A stretch of DNA of 64,000 nt from assembly GCF_900129965.1 (NCBI RefSeq), contig NZ_FQXM01000002.1:398340-462339 (forward strand). Reading direction: 5' to 3'. Below, piece by piece: positions 36,773 through 46,609 of this stretch (position 1 is the stretch's first letter; every line of letters begins with the position of its first letter). This stretch comes from Clostridium grantii DSM 8605 (GTDB lineage Bacteria > Bacillota > Clostridia > Clostridiales > Clostridiaceae). The notes beneath the pieces were generated by a model. It ran no database searches and was not told where the DNA came from. It saw only the letters and a list, made by a program, of their open reading frames with translations. The translations under genes and the position numbers were made by a program.

Positions 36773-38084
36773 TTGTTTGTTTATATTTAACTTCAATTTC
36801 ATATAAGATAAAAGCTACACTTCCTTTTAGAACACTAGATAATGCAATACTCATCCATATACCAGTTAATCCAAAGGGTTTTATTAGAATTAAAGCCATG
36901 GGGATTCTTAAACTAGTAAATATCACACTGATAATTGAGGAAATCTTAGGTTTTCCGATACCAGTGAAAAATCCATTGGATATTATTTCTACGGTGCTGA
37001 ATATTTGAGAAAATGCCACAACTTGTAAATATGCTTTTGCAATAAGGATAGTTTCTTTATCTTGTACAAATAATTTTATAAAAGGAGTACTGAAAAACAT
37101 AAATACAATTGCCATAAGCAAAGAATAAACTGTTCCTATTTTCAAGGCTGAGGTATAGCCTTTTTTTATTCTATCATATTTTTTAGCACCAAAATTTTGT
37201 CCTGTAAATGCTGCTATAGCTCCATGTAGCCCACCAATAACCATATAAGTTATTGATTCAATTTGAAGGCCGATTTTTTGTGCAGCAATTGCATTGGAGC
37301 CAAAAACGGCTATAATCCTTGCAAGGGATATATTAATTAAAGTAAATAAAATTCTTTGAGCAGCCATAGGAAAACCTAAAACAATGATTTCTTTTATTTG
37401 ATAATAATGAAATTTAACTTTAAAATTATATTTAAGAGCACCAGAAGAATTAGTTAAATATAAAATAAACATTAAAATATTAGCTAACATAGTTGCAATA
37501 GCGGCGCCAGAAACACCAAATTTAAAAATATAAATAAATAAGGGGTCTAGTATTATGTTTGCAAGTGTACCTACTGTATTAATCTTAAAGGGAAGTTTAT
37601 TATTACCGAAACTACCTAATATTCTGGTGTATAGCATATTGTAAAACGAAAAAAACATAGCAGGCCCACTAAATACTAAATACAAATAAGCATCTTGTTG
37701 AACAGTAAGATTATTAAGATTAAGAAAACCAATTAAACTTTTTCTACCTAGCATAATGAAAAGTACAAGCATAAGTCCAATTATTGTATTAATTAAAAGA
37801 CCAGCATTAATATATTCACTGATCTTAAGATCATCTTTACGTCCTATTGAATGAGCAACTTTAATTCCAGTTCCAATAACTACTAAGGATAATAAAGAAT
37901 TCCCAAGACCTATAAATAAACTTGAGGAACCAACACTGGCAACTGCATTTGTTCCTAATCCACCAACCCATAGCATATCAACTAAATTATAAGTGAATTG
38001 AAGTAAAGAGCTTCCCATTATGGGTACAGATAAAGCTGTTAAAACTTTTATTACACTACCTTCAGTTAAATCAATTTTTTTCAT
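36756..38084 (-). CDS. MATE family efflux transporter
   Basis: A 442-residue, 12-helix multidrug and toxin extrusion protein. The two internal halves are visible: N half with LSVPIMGSSLLQFTYNLVDM, C half with LGFPMAAQRILFTLINISLA. MATE-typical ATMLANILMF and GAIAAFTGQNFGAKKYDR are present. It exports cationic compounds using Na or H gradients; the substrate is unknown. AAAGGATGAG precedes the ATG. Monocistronic, convergent with the amidase gene. Confidence 0.92.
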   Translation of the reverse strand: MKKIDLTEGSVIKVLTALSVPIMGSSLLQFTYNLVDMLWVGGLGTNAVASVGSSSLFIGLGNSLLSLVVIGTGIKVAHSIGRKDDLKISEYINAGLLINTIIGLMLVLFIMLGRKSLIGFLNLNNLTVQQDAYLYLVFSGPAMFFSFYNMLYTRILGSFGNNKLPFKINTVGTLANIILDPLFIYIFKFGVSGAAIATMLANILMFILYLTNSSGALKYNFKVKFHYYQIKEIIVLGFPMAAQRILFTLINISLARIIAVFGSNAIAAQKIGLQIESITYMVIGGLHGAIAAFTGQNFGAKKYDRIKKGYTSALKIGTVYSLLMAIVFMFFSTPFIKLFVQDKETILIAKAYLQVVAFSQIFSTVEIISNGFFTGIGKPKISSIISVIFTSLRIPMALILIKPFGLTGIWMSIALSSVLKGSVAFILYEIEVKYKQTMKIPY

Positions 38085-38268
38085 TTTCTCATCCTTTGTA
38101 ATTTTAATTAATAGTTGAACTGGATTCCTATAAATAGTAATTTAAAGCAGTAACCATCTTATGAATTATATCATAAAATGCTAAATACTACAGGGATAAT
38201 TTATAAAAAATAGGGAGAAATTATAACAACTAATACCAAAGTAGGCTATAATAAGGAGTAATTCATAG

Positions 38269-38345
38269 GAATTCTTGCAATTTAACAAACCATGGATGAA
38301 ATATTATAATGAAATCGCCAAGTGTTTTAAGCTTGGCCATTTTTA
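38269..38345 (+). other. Probable gene relic and hairpin
   Basis: An open stretch without a usable start reads QFNKPWMKYYNEIAKCF and ends at TAA 38345. A stem (38312-38322 with 38332-38342) followed by T's lies over its end. It may be the degraded edge of a lost gene. Weak evidence. Confidence 0.25.
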
Positions 38346-38365
38346 AAATTATTAGTAATTCTTTA

Positions 38366-38476
38366 TTATAAAGCAACCACATAAGCATTTTTTGCCAGCT
38401 CGTAAGCCGACAATTCTGATTTCAAATTTTTCTCGATATAATCAATGCTGTTTTGCATCGCATCTAGATAGTTCAT
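38366..38476 (-). pseudogene. N-terminal fragment of an AraC-family regulator
   Basis: Thirty-six codons, MNYLDAMQNSIDYIEKNLKS then ELSAYELAKNAYV, ending in TAA at 38366. This is the typical opening helix of AraC/XylS DNA-binding domains (two helix-turn-helices). The chain stops before the second helix is complete. AAGGGG lies upstream of the ATG. The rest of the gene is missing, so it is a truncated remnant in the 690-base gap before nadA. Confidence 0.6.
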
Positions 38477-38584
38477 ACTGCACCCCTTTTGGCAAAATCA
38501 TGCTTGTAATCTCTTTTGCTATTATTATAATAACAGAAAAATTTTACAATAGATGATTTGTTTAGATGTAAAACTAATAAGTTC

Positions 38585-38610
38585 AAGGTTCACAGTGCAC
38601 TGTGAACCTT
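38585..38610. repeat. 26-bp perfect palindrome
   Basis: AAGGTTCACAGTG followed directly by its reverse complement. No T-run follows. It could be an operator or a cruciform/terminator relic. Confidence 0.6.
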
Positions 38611-38627
38611 CTTACAACTGTAAACTA

Positions 38628-38661
38628 ATATAGATAAATCTACTAAGTGGTTTATCTATAT
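38628..38661. repeat. 11-bp inverted repeat
   Basis: ATATAGATAAA (38628-38638) and its complement (38651-38661), 12-base loop, just upstream of the nadA promoter. Confidence 0.5.
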
Positions 38662-38674
38662 AGTGAATGAAGTA

Positions 38675-38703
38675 TTGATAATTTAAATAGAAAGTGATAT
38701 ATT
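38675..38703 (+). promoter_or_regulatory. nadABC promoter
   Basis: -35 TTGATA (38675-38680), 17-base spacer, -10 TATATT (38698-38703), 68 bases before nadA. Confidence 0.65.
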
Positions 38704-38705
38704 AA

Positions 38706-38729
38706 TTACAGGTGTATATACAGATGTAA
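38706..38729. promoter_or_regulatory. Palindromic operator at nadABC start site (NiaR-like candidate)
   Basis: A 24-base near-palindrome, TTACA-N2-TGTATATACA-N2-TGTAA, sits immediately after the -10 box over the expected transcription start. Niacin-responsive repressor NiaR (YrxA) often controls nad operons in Firmicutes through ACA-N2-TGT-type half-sites. The assignment to NiaR is an inference. Confidence 0.55.
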
Positions 38730-38771
38730 ATTCACATTCAAAAGTATGATAATTGATGAGGAGAATATTTT

Positions 38772-39704
38772 ATGACTACTATGGAATTGAAAGAGAAAAT
38801 TTTAAGATTAAAAAAGGAAAAAGAAGCTATTATTCTTGCACATTATTATGTTGATAAAGAAATTCAAGAAGTTGCAGATTACATTGGGGATTCATTTTAT
38901 CTTAGTAAAATTGCTAAAGAGTGCAAAGAAAATACAATAGTATTTTGTGGAGTAAACTTCATGGCGGAAAGTGCTAAAATTCTTTCTCCAGAGAAAAAAA
39001 TTCTTATACCTGTTAATAATGCCTTTTGTCCAATGGCTCAGATGGTTAGTGAAGATGATGTGCTTTACATGAAAGAAAAATATCCGGATGCCAAAGTAGT
39101 GTGCTATGTAAATTCAACAGCAGAGGTAAAAGCTGTATCTGATGTATGTTGTACTTCTTCAAATGCTATTAACATTGTTAATAATTTAGATAGTAATAGA
39201 ATTATATTTGTTCCAGACAGAAATTTAGGTTCTTACGTTAGTGAACAAGTAAAAGATAAAGAAGTAATTTTGTGGGATGGTTTTTGTTGTGTTCATGATG
39301 ATGTAGACAAAGATATATTAGATAAATTGATAGTATCAAATAGTAAAAATAAAGAAGATATTGCAATTTTGGTTCATCCTGAATGTAAAAAAGTAATAAG
39401 AGATAAAGCTACTTTTATAGGAAGTACCGCCCAAATAATAGAATTTGCATCAAAATCACATTATGATAAATATATAATTGTCACTGAAATAGGTATTAAA
39501 CATAAATTAACAGAAAAATGTCCTGATAAAGAGTTTATTTTCATGCCTTTTATGCATTGTTTTACAATGAAAAAAATAACTCTTGAAAATCTTTATGAGT
39601 GTTTAGATAAAGATAATTACCAGGTAGAATTAGATGAAGAAGTTATAAAAAATGCATATAGGTCCTTAGAAGATATGCATAAATTTGGTGAGAAGGTGAA
39701 GTAG
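38772..39704 (+). CDS. nadA: Quinolinate synthase NadA
   Basis: A 310-residue 4Fe-4S enzyme that condenses iminoaspartate with dihydroxyacetone phosphate to quinolinate, the first NAD-specific ring. Motifs: LAHYYVDKEIQEVADYIGDS, CGVNFMAESAKIL, CYVNSTAEVKAVSDVCCTSS, VHPECKK and the C-terminal FMPFMHCFTMKK. The Cys of CGVNFMAES, one in VHPEC and a C-terminal one are the usual cluster ligands. GAGGAG precedes the ATG. First gene of nadABC, with the stop overlapping nadB by one base. Confidence 0.96.
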   Translation: MTTMELKEKILRLKKEKEAIILAHYYVDKEIQEVADYIGDSFYLSKIAKECKENTIVFCGVNFMAESAKILSPEKKILIPVNNAFCPMAQMVSEDDVLYMKEKYPDAKVVCYVNSTAEVKAVSDVCCTSSNAINIVNNLDSNRIIFVPDRNLGSYVSEQVKDKEVILWDGFCCVHDDVDKDILDKLIVSNSKNKEDIAILVHPECKKVIRDKATFIGSTAQIIEFASKSHYDKYIIVTEIGIKHKLTEKCPDKEFIFMPFMHCFTMKKITLENLYECLDKDNYQVELDEEVIKNAYRSLEDMHKFGEKVK

Positions 39705-41005
39705 TGAAAGTTAACACTGATGTTTTAATAGTTGGAAGTGGACTAGCAGGCTTGTATACTGCTCTTAATCTAAATGATAATTTAAAGGTGACTATTATTA
39801 CTAAATCCTCTGTAGATAATTGTAATACTTATCTTGCACAAGGAGGTATTTCAACAGTATTAAACAAAGAAGATGAGGCTGTTTTTGTGGAAGATACCCT
39901 TAAAGCAGGTTTGTATAAAAATGATATTGATATGGTTAAAATACTTGCAGAAGATGCTAAAAAAAATATTGATTATTTAGAAGAATTAGGTGTGAACTTT
40001 GATAAAAGAGAATGTAATTACCATTTTACAAGAGAAGGCGCCCATAGTGTGAATAGGATTGTTCATTATAAGGATTTTACTGGTAAACATGTTTTCGAAT
40101 GTGTACTTGATGCGGTAAAAAAGAAAAATAATATTAAAATAATAGAAAATTGTTGTTTGGTTGATCTTCTGGTTTCAGGGAATATGGCTAAAGGGGCTGT
40201 ATGCATACTTGACGGCAAAACAGTTCTCATAAGTGCTAAAATAACTGTTTTAGCAACTGGGGGCATAGGTGGTCTGTTTAAAAATTCTACCAATGACAGA
40301 GTGATTAAAGCAGAAGGAATAGCTATAGCGCTAAGAAATAATATTTTGGTAAAAAATTTGAATTATGTTCAATTTCACCCTACAGCTTTATATGAAGAAG
40401 GTGTAGATAATAAAAGGTTCTTAATCTCGGAATCCTTAAGAGGAGAAGGAGCTCTTTTGCTTAATAATAAAGGAGAAAGATTTGTAGATGAGCTGCTTCC
40501 AAGAGACGTGGTTTCAAAAAAAATACTAGAAGAAGAGGAAAAAACAAAGTGTAAATGTGTGTATCTTGATATAACTTTCTTGCCATCAGATGTGATTATT
40601 GAAAGATTCCCAACTATTTATGAAGAATGCTTAAAAAGAAATATTGATATAACAAAAGATAGAATTCCAGTAACTCCCGCTCAACATTTTCTAATGGGTG
40701 GTATACAGGTAGATAAGCATTCTAAAACCTCTATGGAAAATCTTTATGCTTGTGGCGAGGTAAGCTGTACCGGAGTTCATGGTGCTAATAGACTTGCAAG
40801 TAATTCATTATTGGAAGCACTTGTTTTTTCAAATAGAGCGGCGGAAAATATCAACAAGGTAATACCTGAAATTAAACTAGAAAATTGTAAGGAAAAAATA
40901 AAAAATAAAATTGTTCTAGAACATCAGTTAGAAAATAAAAGGGTGATAATCCATGAATTAATTAAAGTTAGAGAGGATATAAAAAATGAATTGGTTAGTT
41001 GTTGA
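39704..41005 (+). CDS. nadB: L-aspartate oxidase NadB
   Basis: A 433-residue FAD enzyme that oxidises L-aspartate to iminoaspartate for NadA. FAD motifs: IVGSGLAGLYTAL at the N-terminus and CGEVSCTGVHGANRLASNSL near the C-terminus. Substrate-site pieces are REGAHSVNRI, HPTALYEEG and PAQHFLMGGI. Starts with GTG overlapping the nadA stop (TAGTG), behind AGAAGGTG. It is about 100 residues shorter than E. coli NadB because the C-terminal helical domain is reduced, as is common in clostridia. Confidence 0.95.
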   Translation: MKVNTDVLIVGSGLAGLYTALNLNDNLKVTIITKSSVDNCNTYLAQGGISTVLNKEDEAVFVEDTLKAGLYKNDIDMVKILAEDAKKNIDYLEELGVNFDKRECNYHFTREGAHSVNRIVHYKDFTGKHVFECVLDAVKKKNNIKIIENCCLVDLLVSGNMAKGAVCILDGKTVLISAKITVLATGGIGGLFKNSTNDRVIKAEGIAIALRNNILVKNLNYVQFHPTALYEEGVDNKRFLISESLRGEGALLLNNKGERFVDELLPRDVVSKKILEEEEKTKCKCVYLDITFLPSDVIIERFPTIYEECLKRNIDITKDRIPVTPAQHFLMGGIQVDKHSKTSMENLYACGEVSCTGVHGANRLASNSLLEALVFSNRAAENINKVIPEIKLENCKEKIKNKIVLEHQLENKRVIIHELIKVREDIKNELVSC

Positions 41006-41822
41006 TGAAATATTAAAGAAAGCAATAGAGGAAGATGCTATTTATGGTGATATTACTTCAAACTCTATTGTTAGCGTAGATAGTAAATCTACGGTGGAGT
41101 TGATTGCAAAAGAAGATGGAATTATTGCTGGTTTAGAAGTATTTGAGAGAGTTTTTTTTATCTTAGGCTCTGTGGAAGTTGAATATTTTGTAGTGGATGG
41201 TGATTTTGTAAATTGCGGAAGGAAAATTGCTAATCTAAAAGGTTCTACAAGAAATATTCTTTTAGGCGAGAGAGTAGCGTTAAATATATTACAGCGTATG
41301 AGCGGTATTGCTACTATTTCTAGAAAAATGTGTGAAAAAATAAGCCATACAAAAGCAAAAATTTTAGATACTAGAAAAACTACACCCAATTTAAGAATAC
41401 TTGAAAAATATGCTGCAAAAGTGGGTGGTGCAGAAAATCACAGATTCAATTTATCAGATGGGGTAATGATAAAGGATAATCATATAAATGCGGCGGGCAG
41501 TATTGAAAAAGCTGTGGCTAAAGTTAGAGAGAATACTTCATTTGTACGTAAAATTGAAGTTGAAGTTGAAAATCTGGAGCAGCTTAAAGAAGCTATGGAA
41601 GCTAAAGTTGATATAATAATGTTAGACAATATGGACATAGAAACAATGAAGACGGCTGTAAAAATGATAAATAAATCAGCATTGGTAGAAGCATCAGGTA
41701 ATGTAACGCTAGAAACTGTAAAAGCTATAGCTGAAACAGGGATTGAGTATATTTCTTCTGGAATGTTAACTCATTCGGTTAAAGCTTTAGATATAAGTAT
41801 GAAAAATCTTCAAATAATTTAG
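40986..41822 (+). CDS. nadC: Nicotinate-nucleotide pyrophosphorylase (quinolinate phosphoribosyltransferase) NadC
   Basis: A 278-residue enzyme converting quinolinate and PRPP to nicotinate mononucleotide. Signature pieces: ERVALNILQRMSGIAT, DTRKTTPNLR, KVGGAENHRFNLSDGVMIKD, VEVEVENLEQ and the C-terminal ASGNVTLETV with YISSGMLTHS. The ATG is 20 bases inside nadB, with GAGAGG before it, so translation is coupled. Completes the de novo NAD route. Confidence 0.96.
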   Translation: MNWLVVDEILKKAIEEDAIYGDITSNSIVSVDSKSTVELIAKEDGIIAGLEVFERVFFILGSVEVEYFVVDGDFVNCGRKIANLKGSTRNILLGERVALNILQRMSGIATISRKMCEKISHTKAKILDTRKTTPNLRILEKYAAKVGGAENHRFNLSDGVMIKDNHINAAGSIEKAVAKVRENTSFVRKIEVEVENLEQLKEAMEAKVDIIMLDNMDIETMKTAVKMINKSALVEASGNVTLETVKAIAETGIEYISSGMLTHSVKALDISMKNLQII

Positions 41823-41872
41823 CATTAAAATTTTCACATTAATATTAGTAAGAAATACAAGCTTCCATTAAT

Positions 41873-41906
41873 AAAAATGTCCACATGAAATATGTGGACA
41901 TTTTTT
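41873..41906 (+). terminator. Terminator of nadABC
   Basis: Stem AAAATGTCCACAT with its complement (41874-41886, 41892-41904) and a T6 run. Confidence 0.85.
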
Positions 41907-42039
41907 AACGTGCAATATATTTATTTTTCAATTTTAAATTACCCTTAGATAATATTTCCAGGGTATATCAACGCACTGAATAAAATATGGAAAACCGGGG
42001 AAATTATTTAAATACTTATAAACCGAAAGAGGTATTTTT

Positions 42040-45000
42040 ATGAAAAATTTATTACATATAGGCTTGGATGTTGGTTCTACTACTATTAAAGTTGTAGTTT
42101 TAGATGAAAATGATGAAATATTATATTGCAAATACAAAAGACACCTATTAGCTATAAAAAACTGTGTAAATGAAATTATTGAAGAAATTTATAAAAATTT
42201 TAGTGATAGCTATATTACCCTAAAAGTAAGCGGTTCTAGTGGATTATCAGTTTGTAAATGGTTAAATGTGCCTTTTATCCAAGAGGTAATTGCTTGCAAT
42301 TTATCTGTAGATAAATTTATTCCCCAAACAGATGTTGCTATAGAACTAGGTGGGGAAGATGCTAAAATTACATTTTTTAAAAATGATCTTGAACAACGAA
42401 TGAATGCTACCTGCGCAGGAGGCACTGGTTCTTTTATAGACCAGATGGCATGTCTATTAAAAACTGATGCCATGGGACTAAATGAACTTTCTAAAAAATA
42501 TAAAAATATTTATCCAATAGCATCAAGATGTGGGGTTTTCGCTAAAAGTGATATCCAACCTCTTCTAAATGAAGGAGCTGCAAAAGAAGATATTGCTATT
42601 TCAATATTTCAAAGTATAGTTACCCAGACAATTAGCGGTCTTGCCTGTGGAAGACCAATTAAAGGAAAAATTGCTTTTTTAGGAGGACCACTGTATTTTC
42701 TTTCAGAATTAAGACAACGATTTATTGCAACTTTAAATTTGGTAGAAAAGGACATAATTTTCCCTGAAAATTCACATTATTTTGTTGCAATAGGTGTAGC
42801 GCTAAGTTCCAAAGAGTGTGTCCCTTTAAAATGTGAGCATTTTTATGAAAATTTAACACACTTTAAAGAAAATACGGAAGTAGAAGTAACTAGATTGAGA
42901 CCATTATTCCGTAACGAAAAAGAATTGAAAGAATTTAAAACCAGGCATTTAATGAATAAAGTAAGTAAGGCCCCTTTATCTAATTATAATGGTAATTGTT
43001 ATTTAGGTATTGATGCTGGTTCTACAACCACTAAGGTGGTTTTAATGGGTGAAGAACATGAGATACTATATAACTATTATGGTAGTAATGAAGGGAATCC
43101 ACTAAAATCAGTTATTTCTATTATTAAAGATTTATACAGTAAACTTCCTCATGGCGCAATTATAGTAAAATCTGCTATAACAGGTTATGGTGAATCTTTA
43201 ATAAAGACAGCTTTAAAGTTAGATATTGGAGAAATAGAAACTGTGGCCCACTATAAAGCTGCTGAGAGATTTTGTCCTGGAGTAGACTTTATTCTGGATA
43301 TTGGCGGTCAGGATATGAAATGCTTAAAAGTTAAAAACGGGGTTATTCAAAATATAATACTTAATGAAGCTTGTTCTTCAGGATGCGGTTCATTCATTGA
43401 AACCTTTGCAAAATCATTAAATCTCAATATAGATGAGTTTAGTAAAAAAGCTCTCTTTGCTAAAGACCCTGTGGATCTTGGCTCTAGATGTACAGTTTTT
43501 ATGAACTCAAGAGTTAAACAGGCACAAAAGGAAAAAGCTACTGTGGGTGATATCTCAGCTGGACTTTCCTATTCAATTGTAAATAATGCTCTACAGAAGG
43601 TTATAAAGATTAAAAATCCAGAAGATTTGGGAGAAAAAATTATTGTTCAAGGAGGAACTTTTCATAACAATGCTGTATTGAGAAGCTTTGAACTTATTTT
43701 AGGAAGAGAAGTTGTACGCCCTGATATTTCTGGTATCATGGGGGCATATGGATGCGCTTTAATTGCTAAGGAAAAATATAGTGATGGTGAGAAAAGTAGT
43801 CTCCTCACTAAAGAAAATCTTCTTAATTTCAAAACATCAGTACATCACCGCAGATGTGACTTATGCCTTAATAACTGCTTTTTAACCATTAATAATTTTG
43901 GTGATGGAAGTAGTTTTGTAAGTGGTAATCGCTGTGAAAGAGGAACTGGCAGTGTTCACGCAATAAATGATATTCCTAATTTATATACTTACAAATACAA
44001 GAGGCTATTTCAGTACCAACCTTTGGAAAAAAATAAGGCAAAAGCAACTATAGGTATTCCACGAGTAATGAACATATATCAGAACTATCCCCTATGGTTT
44101 ACTTTTTTAACTGAGTTGGGTTTTAGGGTTCAGCTTTCCCCCAGAAGTAGTAAAAAAATATATGAAAAAGGTATGGAAACTATCCCCTCTGAATCTGCTT
44201 GTTACCCAGTAAAACTAGCCCATGGACACATTGCTAGTTTGGTCGAAAAAAATGTAGATATGATATTTTACCCTTGTGTTTTTTACGAAAAAAAAGAGTA
44301 CCAACATACTAGTAATAGTTTAAATTGTGCTTTAGTAATATCCTATCCAGAGGTTATTAAAAATAACATGTCTATCTTGAAAGAGAAAAAAATTAAATTT
44401 ATAGATCCCTTTGTTACTTTAGATAATAAAAATGCACTTTCAAAAGTTCTTTACAATACTTTTAAAGAGTACGGTTTTAATAAAAGTCAAATTGATAGGG
44501 CTCTTACTGTAGCTTGGCAGGAGAACGAAAATTTTAAAGAAGATTTAAGAGAAAAAGGTGAAGAAACTCTCAAATACCTAAAAGAAACTGGCAAAAAAGG
44601 AATAGTACTTTGTGGAAGACCATACCATATAGATCCCGAAATTAATCATGGTATTCCAGAGATAATAACTGATTTAGGAATGGCAGTACTTACTGAAGAT
44701 TCTGTAGCACATTTAGGTGAAATAACTACCCCTTTAAGAGTAGTTGATCAATGGACCTATCATTCAAGGACTTATCTAGCGGCAAGCTTTGTAAGTAAAA
44801 CCAGCAATCTAGAAATAGTACAGTTGAACTCCTTTGGCTGTGGCTTAGATGCTGTAGCTACAGAAATGGTTCAAGAAATATTAGAAAGAAATAATAACAT
44901 ATATACATTAATTAAAATAGACGAGGTAAATAATTTAGGAGCTGCTAAAATAAGGCTAAGATCGTTAAAAGCAGCTATGGAGGAAAGAAATAATAATTGT

Positions 45001-46353
45001 ATTGAAGCTAAGCAAGTAAAAGAATTTCCTCAAAGAATAATTTTCACAAGTTTAATGAAGAAAAACCATACAATTCTCGCACCTCAACTATCTCCAATAC
45101 ATTTCGAACTATTGGAAGAAGCAATAAAAAGCTGTGGATATAATTTCAAAGTACTTCCAAATGCCGATGAAATAGTCATAAAAGAAGGGCTTAGATATGT
45201 TAATAATGATACTTGTTATCCCTCAGTAATAATTGTTGGGCAAATTATAACTGCTTTAAAATCTCAGGATTATGACACAAGTAACGTATCAGTAATAATT
45301 TCTCAAACAGGAGGAGTATGCAGAGCTACAAACTATATAGCCATTATAAGAAAAGCCTTAGAAGATTCAGGGTTTGGTCATGTTCCAGTTATATCCCTTA
45401 ATGGTGTAGGCTTAGAACGAAGTCCAGGTTTTAGAATTACCCTTCCCATGATAAACAAAATGGTTATGGCAATACTATACGGCGACCTTTTTATGAAGTT
45501 GATATACAAAACTAGGCCTTATGAAAAAAATAAGGGTGCATCAGAAGAAATTCATTCTAAATGGAAAAGGATTTGTATTGAGAATATTTCAAAAGGTAAC
45601 TTCTTTAACTCAAAAGAAATTATCAGCGGTATAGTTAAAGATTTTGATAATCTTCCACTGAATCACATTAAAAAGCCTAAAATAGGCTTGACAGGCGAAA
45701 TTTTTGTTAAGTTTAATCCTTTTTCTAACAATGAAATTATTAAAACAGTAGAAAGTGAAGGCGGCGAAGTTGTTGTTCCTGATCTTATTGATTTCTTTCT
45801 TTATTGTGTATTCAATGCAAACTTTAAAAGTAAATATCTTGGCAAGAGTAAACTAAAATCTTTATGGGCTAACATTACAATTTCGTATATTGAAACTTCT
45901 AGAAGATATTTCAGAAAAGCTTTACAAGACAGTAATAGATTCCACGATTCTAGCACTATTCACCAGCTAGCTCAAGGTGCGGAGCGTATTCTTTCATTAG
46001 GAAATCATGCTGGTGAAGGATGGTTTTTAACCGCGGAAATGATGGAACTTCTAGAAAATGGCGTTGATAATATACTCTGCCTGCAACCATTTGCCTGCTT
46101 ACCTAATCATGTAACAGGAAAAGGAATGCTAAGAGCTCTTAAAGAAAATTATCCTAATTCTAATATCCTTGCTATTGATTATGATCCAGGCGCCAGTGAA
46201 GTAAATCAGATTAATAGAATCAAATTAATGTTTTCAGTAGCATTAAAAAATCTAGAAAGAACAAAATTAAATCATATTCAAAATGAAGAACAAAAACATG
46301 GGGAATCAATATTTAAATATATGGAATCCAAAGGAATGTATCAACCCAAATAA
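42040..46353 (+). CDS. Fused acyl-CoA dehydratase activase (BadF/BcrA-type ATPases plus DUF2229)
   Basis: A 1437-residue protein with two ASKHA ATPase domains in tandem. The first (residues 1-300) has GLDVGSTTIKVVVLDE, ELGGEDAKI and CAGGTGSFIDQMA. The second (about 322-590) has GIDAGSTTTKVVLMGE, DIGGQDMKCLKV and CSSGCGSFIETFA. The Cys of each GGxGSF-type loop would hold a 4Fe-4S cluster between subunits. The rest (from about 660) is a DUF2229/CoA-dehydratase-like region with IGIPRVMNIYQNYPLWF and ESACYPVKLAHGH. Members of this family energise electrons for 2-hydroxyacyl-CoA dehydratases. No dehydratase gene is adjacent, so the partner is unknown. AAAGAGG precedes the ATG. Confidence 0.88.
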   Translation: MKNLLHIGLDVGSTTIKVVVLDENDEILYCKYKRHLLAIKNCVNEIIEEIYKNFSDSYITLKVSGSSGLSVCKWLNVPFIQEVIACNLSVDKFIPQTDVAIELGGEDAKITFFKNDLEQRMNATCAGGTGSFIDQMACLLKTDAMGLNELSKKYKNIYPIASRCGVFAKSDIQPLLNEGAAKEDIAISIFQSIVTQTISGLACGRPIKGKIAFLGGPLYFLSELRQRFIATLNLVEKDIIFPENSHYFVAIGVALSSKECVPLKCEHFYENLTHFKENTEVEVTRLRPLFRNEKELKEFKTRHLMNKVSKAPLSNYNGNCYLGIDAGSTTTKVVLMGEEHEILYNYYGSNEGNPLKSVISIIKDLYSKLPHGAIIVKSAITGYGESLIKTALKLDIGEIETVAHYKAAERFCPGVDFILDIGGQDMKCLKVKNGVIQNIILNEACSSGCGSFIETFAKSLNLNIDEFSKKALFAKDPVDLGSRCTVFMNSRVKQAQKEKATVGDISAGLSYSIVNNALQKVIKIKNPEDLGEKIIVQGGTFHNNAVLRSFELILGREVVRPDISGIMGAYGCALIAKEKYSDGEKSSLLTKENLLNFKTSVHHRRCDLCLNNCFLTINNFGDGSSFVSGNRCERGTGSVHAINDIPNLYTYKYKRLFQYQPLEKNKAKATIGIPRVMNIYQNYPLWFTFLTELGFRVQLSPRSSKKIYEKGMETIPSESACYPVKLAHGHIASLVEKNVDMIFYPCVFYEKKEYQHTSNSLNCALVISYPEVIKNNMSILKEKKIKFIDPFVTLDNKNALSKVLYNTFKEYGFNKSQIDRALTVAWQENENFKEDLREKGEETLKYLKETGKKGIVLCGRPYHIDPEINHGIPEIITDLGMAVLTEDSVAHLGEITTPLRVVDQWTYHSRTYLAASFVSKTSNLEIVQLNSFGCGLDAVATEMVQEILERNNNIYTLIKIDEVNNLGAAKIRLRSLKAAMEERNNNCIEAKQVKEFPQRIIFTSLMKKNHTILAPQLSPIHFELLEEAIKSCGYNFKVLPNADEIVIKEGLRYVNNDTCYPSVIIVGQIITALKSQDYDTSNVSVIISQTGGVCRATNYIAIIRKALEDSGFGHVPVISLNGVGLERSPGFRITLPMINKMVMAILYGDLFMKLIYKTRPYEKNKGASEEIHSKWKRICIENISKGNFFNSKEIISGIVKDFDNLPLNHIKKPKIGLTGEIFVKFNPFSNNEIIKTVESEGGEVVVPDLIDFFLYCVFNANFKSKYLGKSKLKSLWANITISYIETSRRYFRKALQDSNRFHDSSTIHQLAQGAERILSLGNHAGEGWFLTAEMMELLENGVDNILCLQPFACLPNHVTGKGMLRALKENYPNSNILAIDYDPGASEVNQINRIKLMFSVALKNLERTKLNHIQNEEQKHGESIFKYMESKGMYQPK

Positions 46354-46385
46354 AAATCCTGCTACATGAAGATTAATTATTTTAG

Positions 46386-46438
46386 AATAATACAAAGCCT
46401 AGTAAAAGATGAATTCTTTTACTAGGCTTTGTATTATT
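46386..46438. terminator. Long bidirectional hairpin terminator
   Basis: Perfect 23-base stem (46386-46408 with 46416-46438) enclosing a 7-base loop, core AAGCCTAGTAAAAG. Ends the activase transcript. The rest of the gap to 46609 holds only a short frame reading LALELYKPNDTMQDGDIS that ends in TAA and may be a relic. Confidence 0.8.
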
Positions 46439-46609
46439 GAATAGCAAATAATTTGCACCATGAAATTTCTCCTAACATCATATCCAACTTTAATCAACAA
46501 AAAGCAAAACAAATCATTGTGGATTAGCACTTGAATTATACAAGCCTAATGATACTATGCAAGATGGAGACATAAGTTAAACTGATTTTGAATAAACTAA
46601 TTAAGAAAC

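Noticed and set aside
46440..46609. A possible gene end reading LALELYKPNDTMQDGDIS
   Set aside because: No start, no ribosome site and no family recognised; too little to call more than a possible relic.
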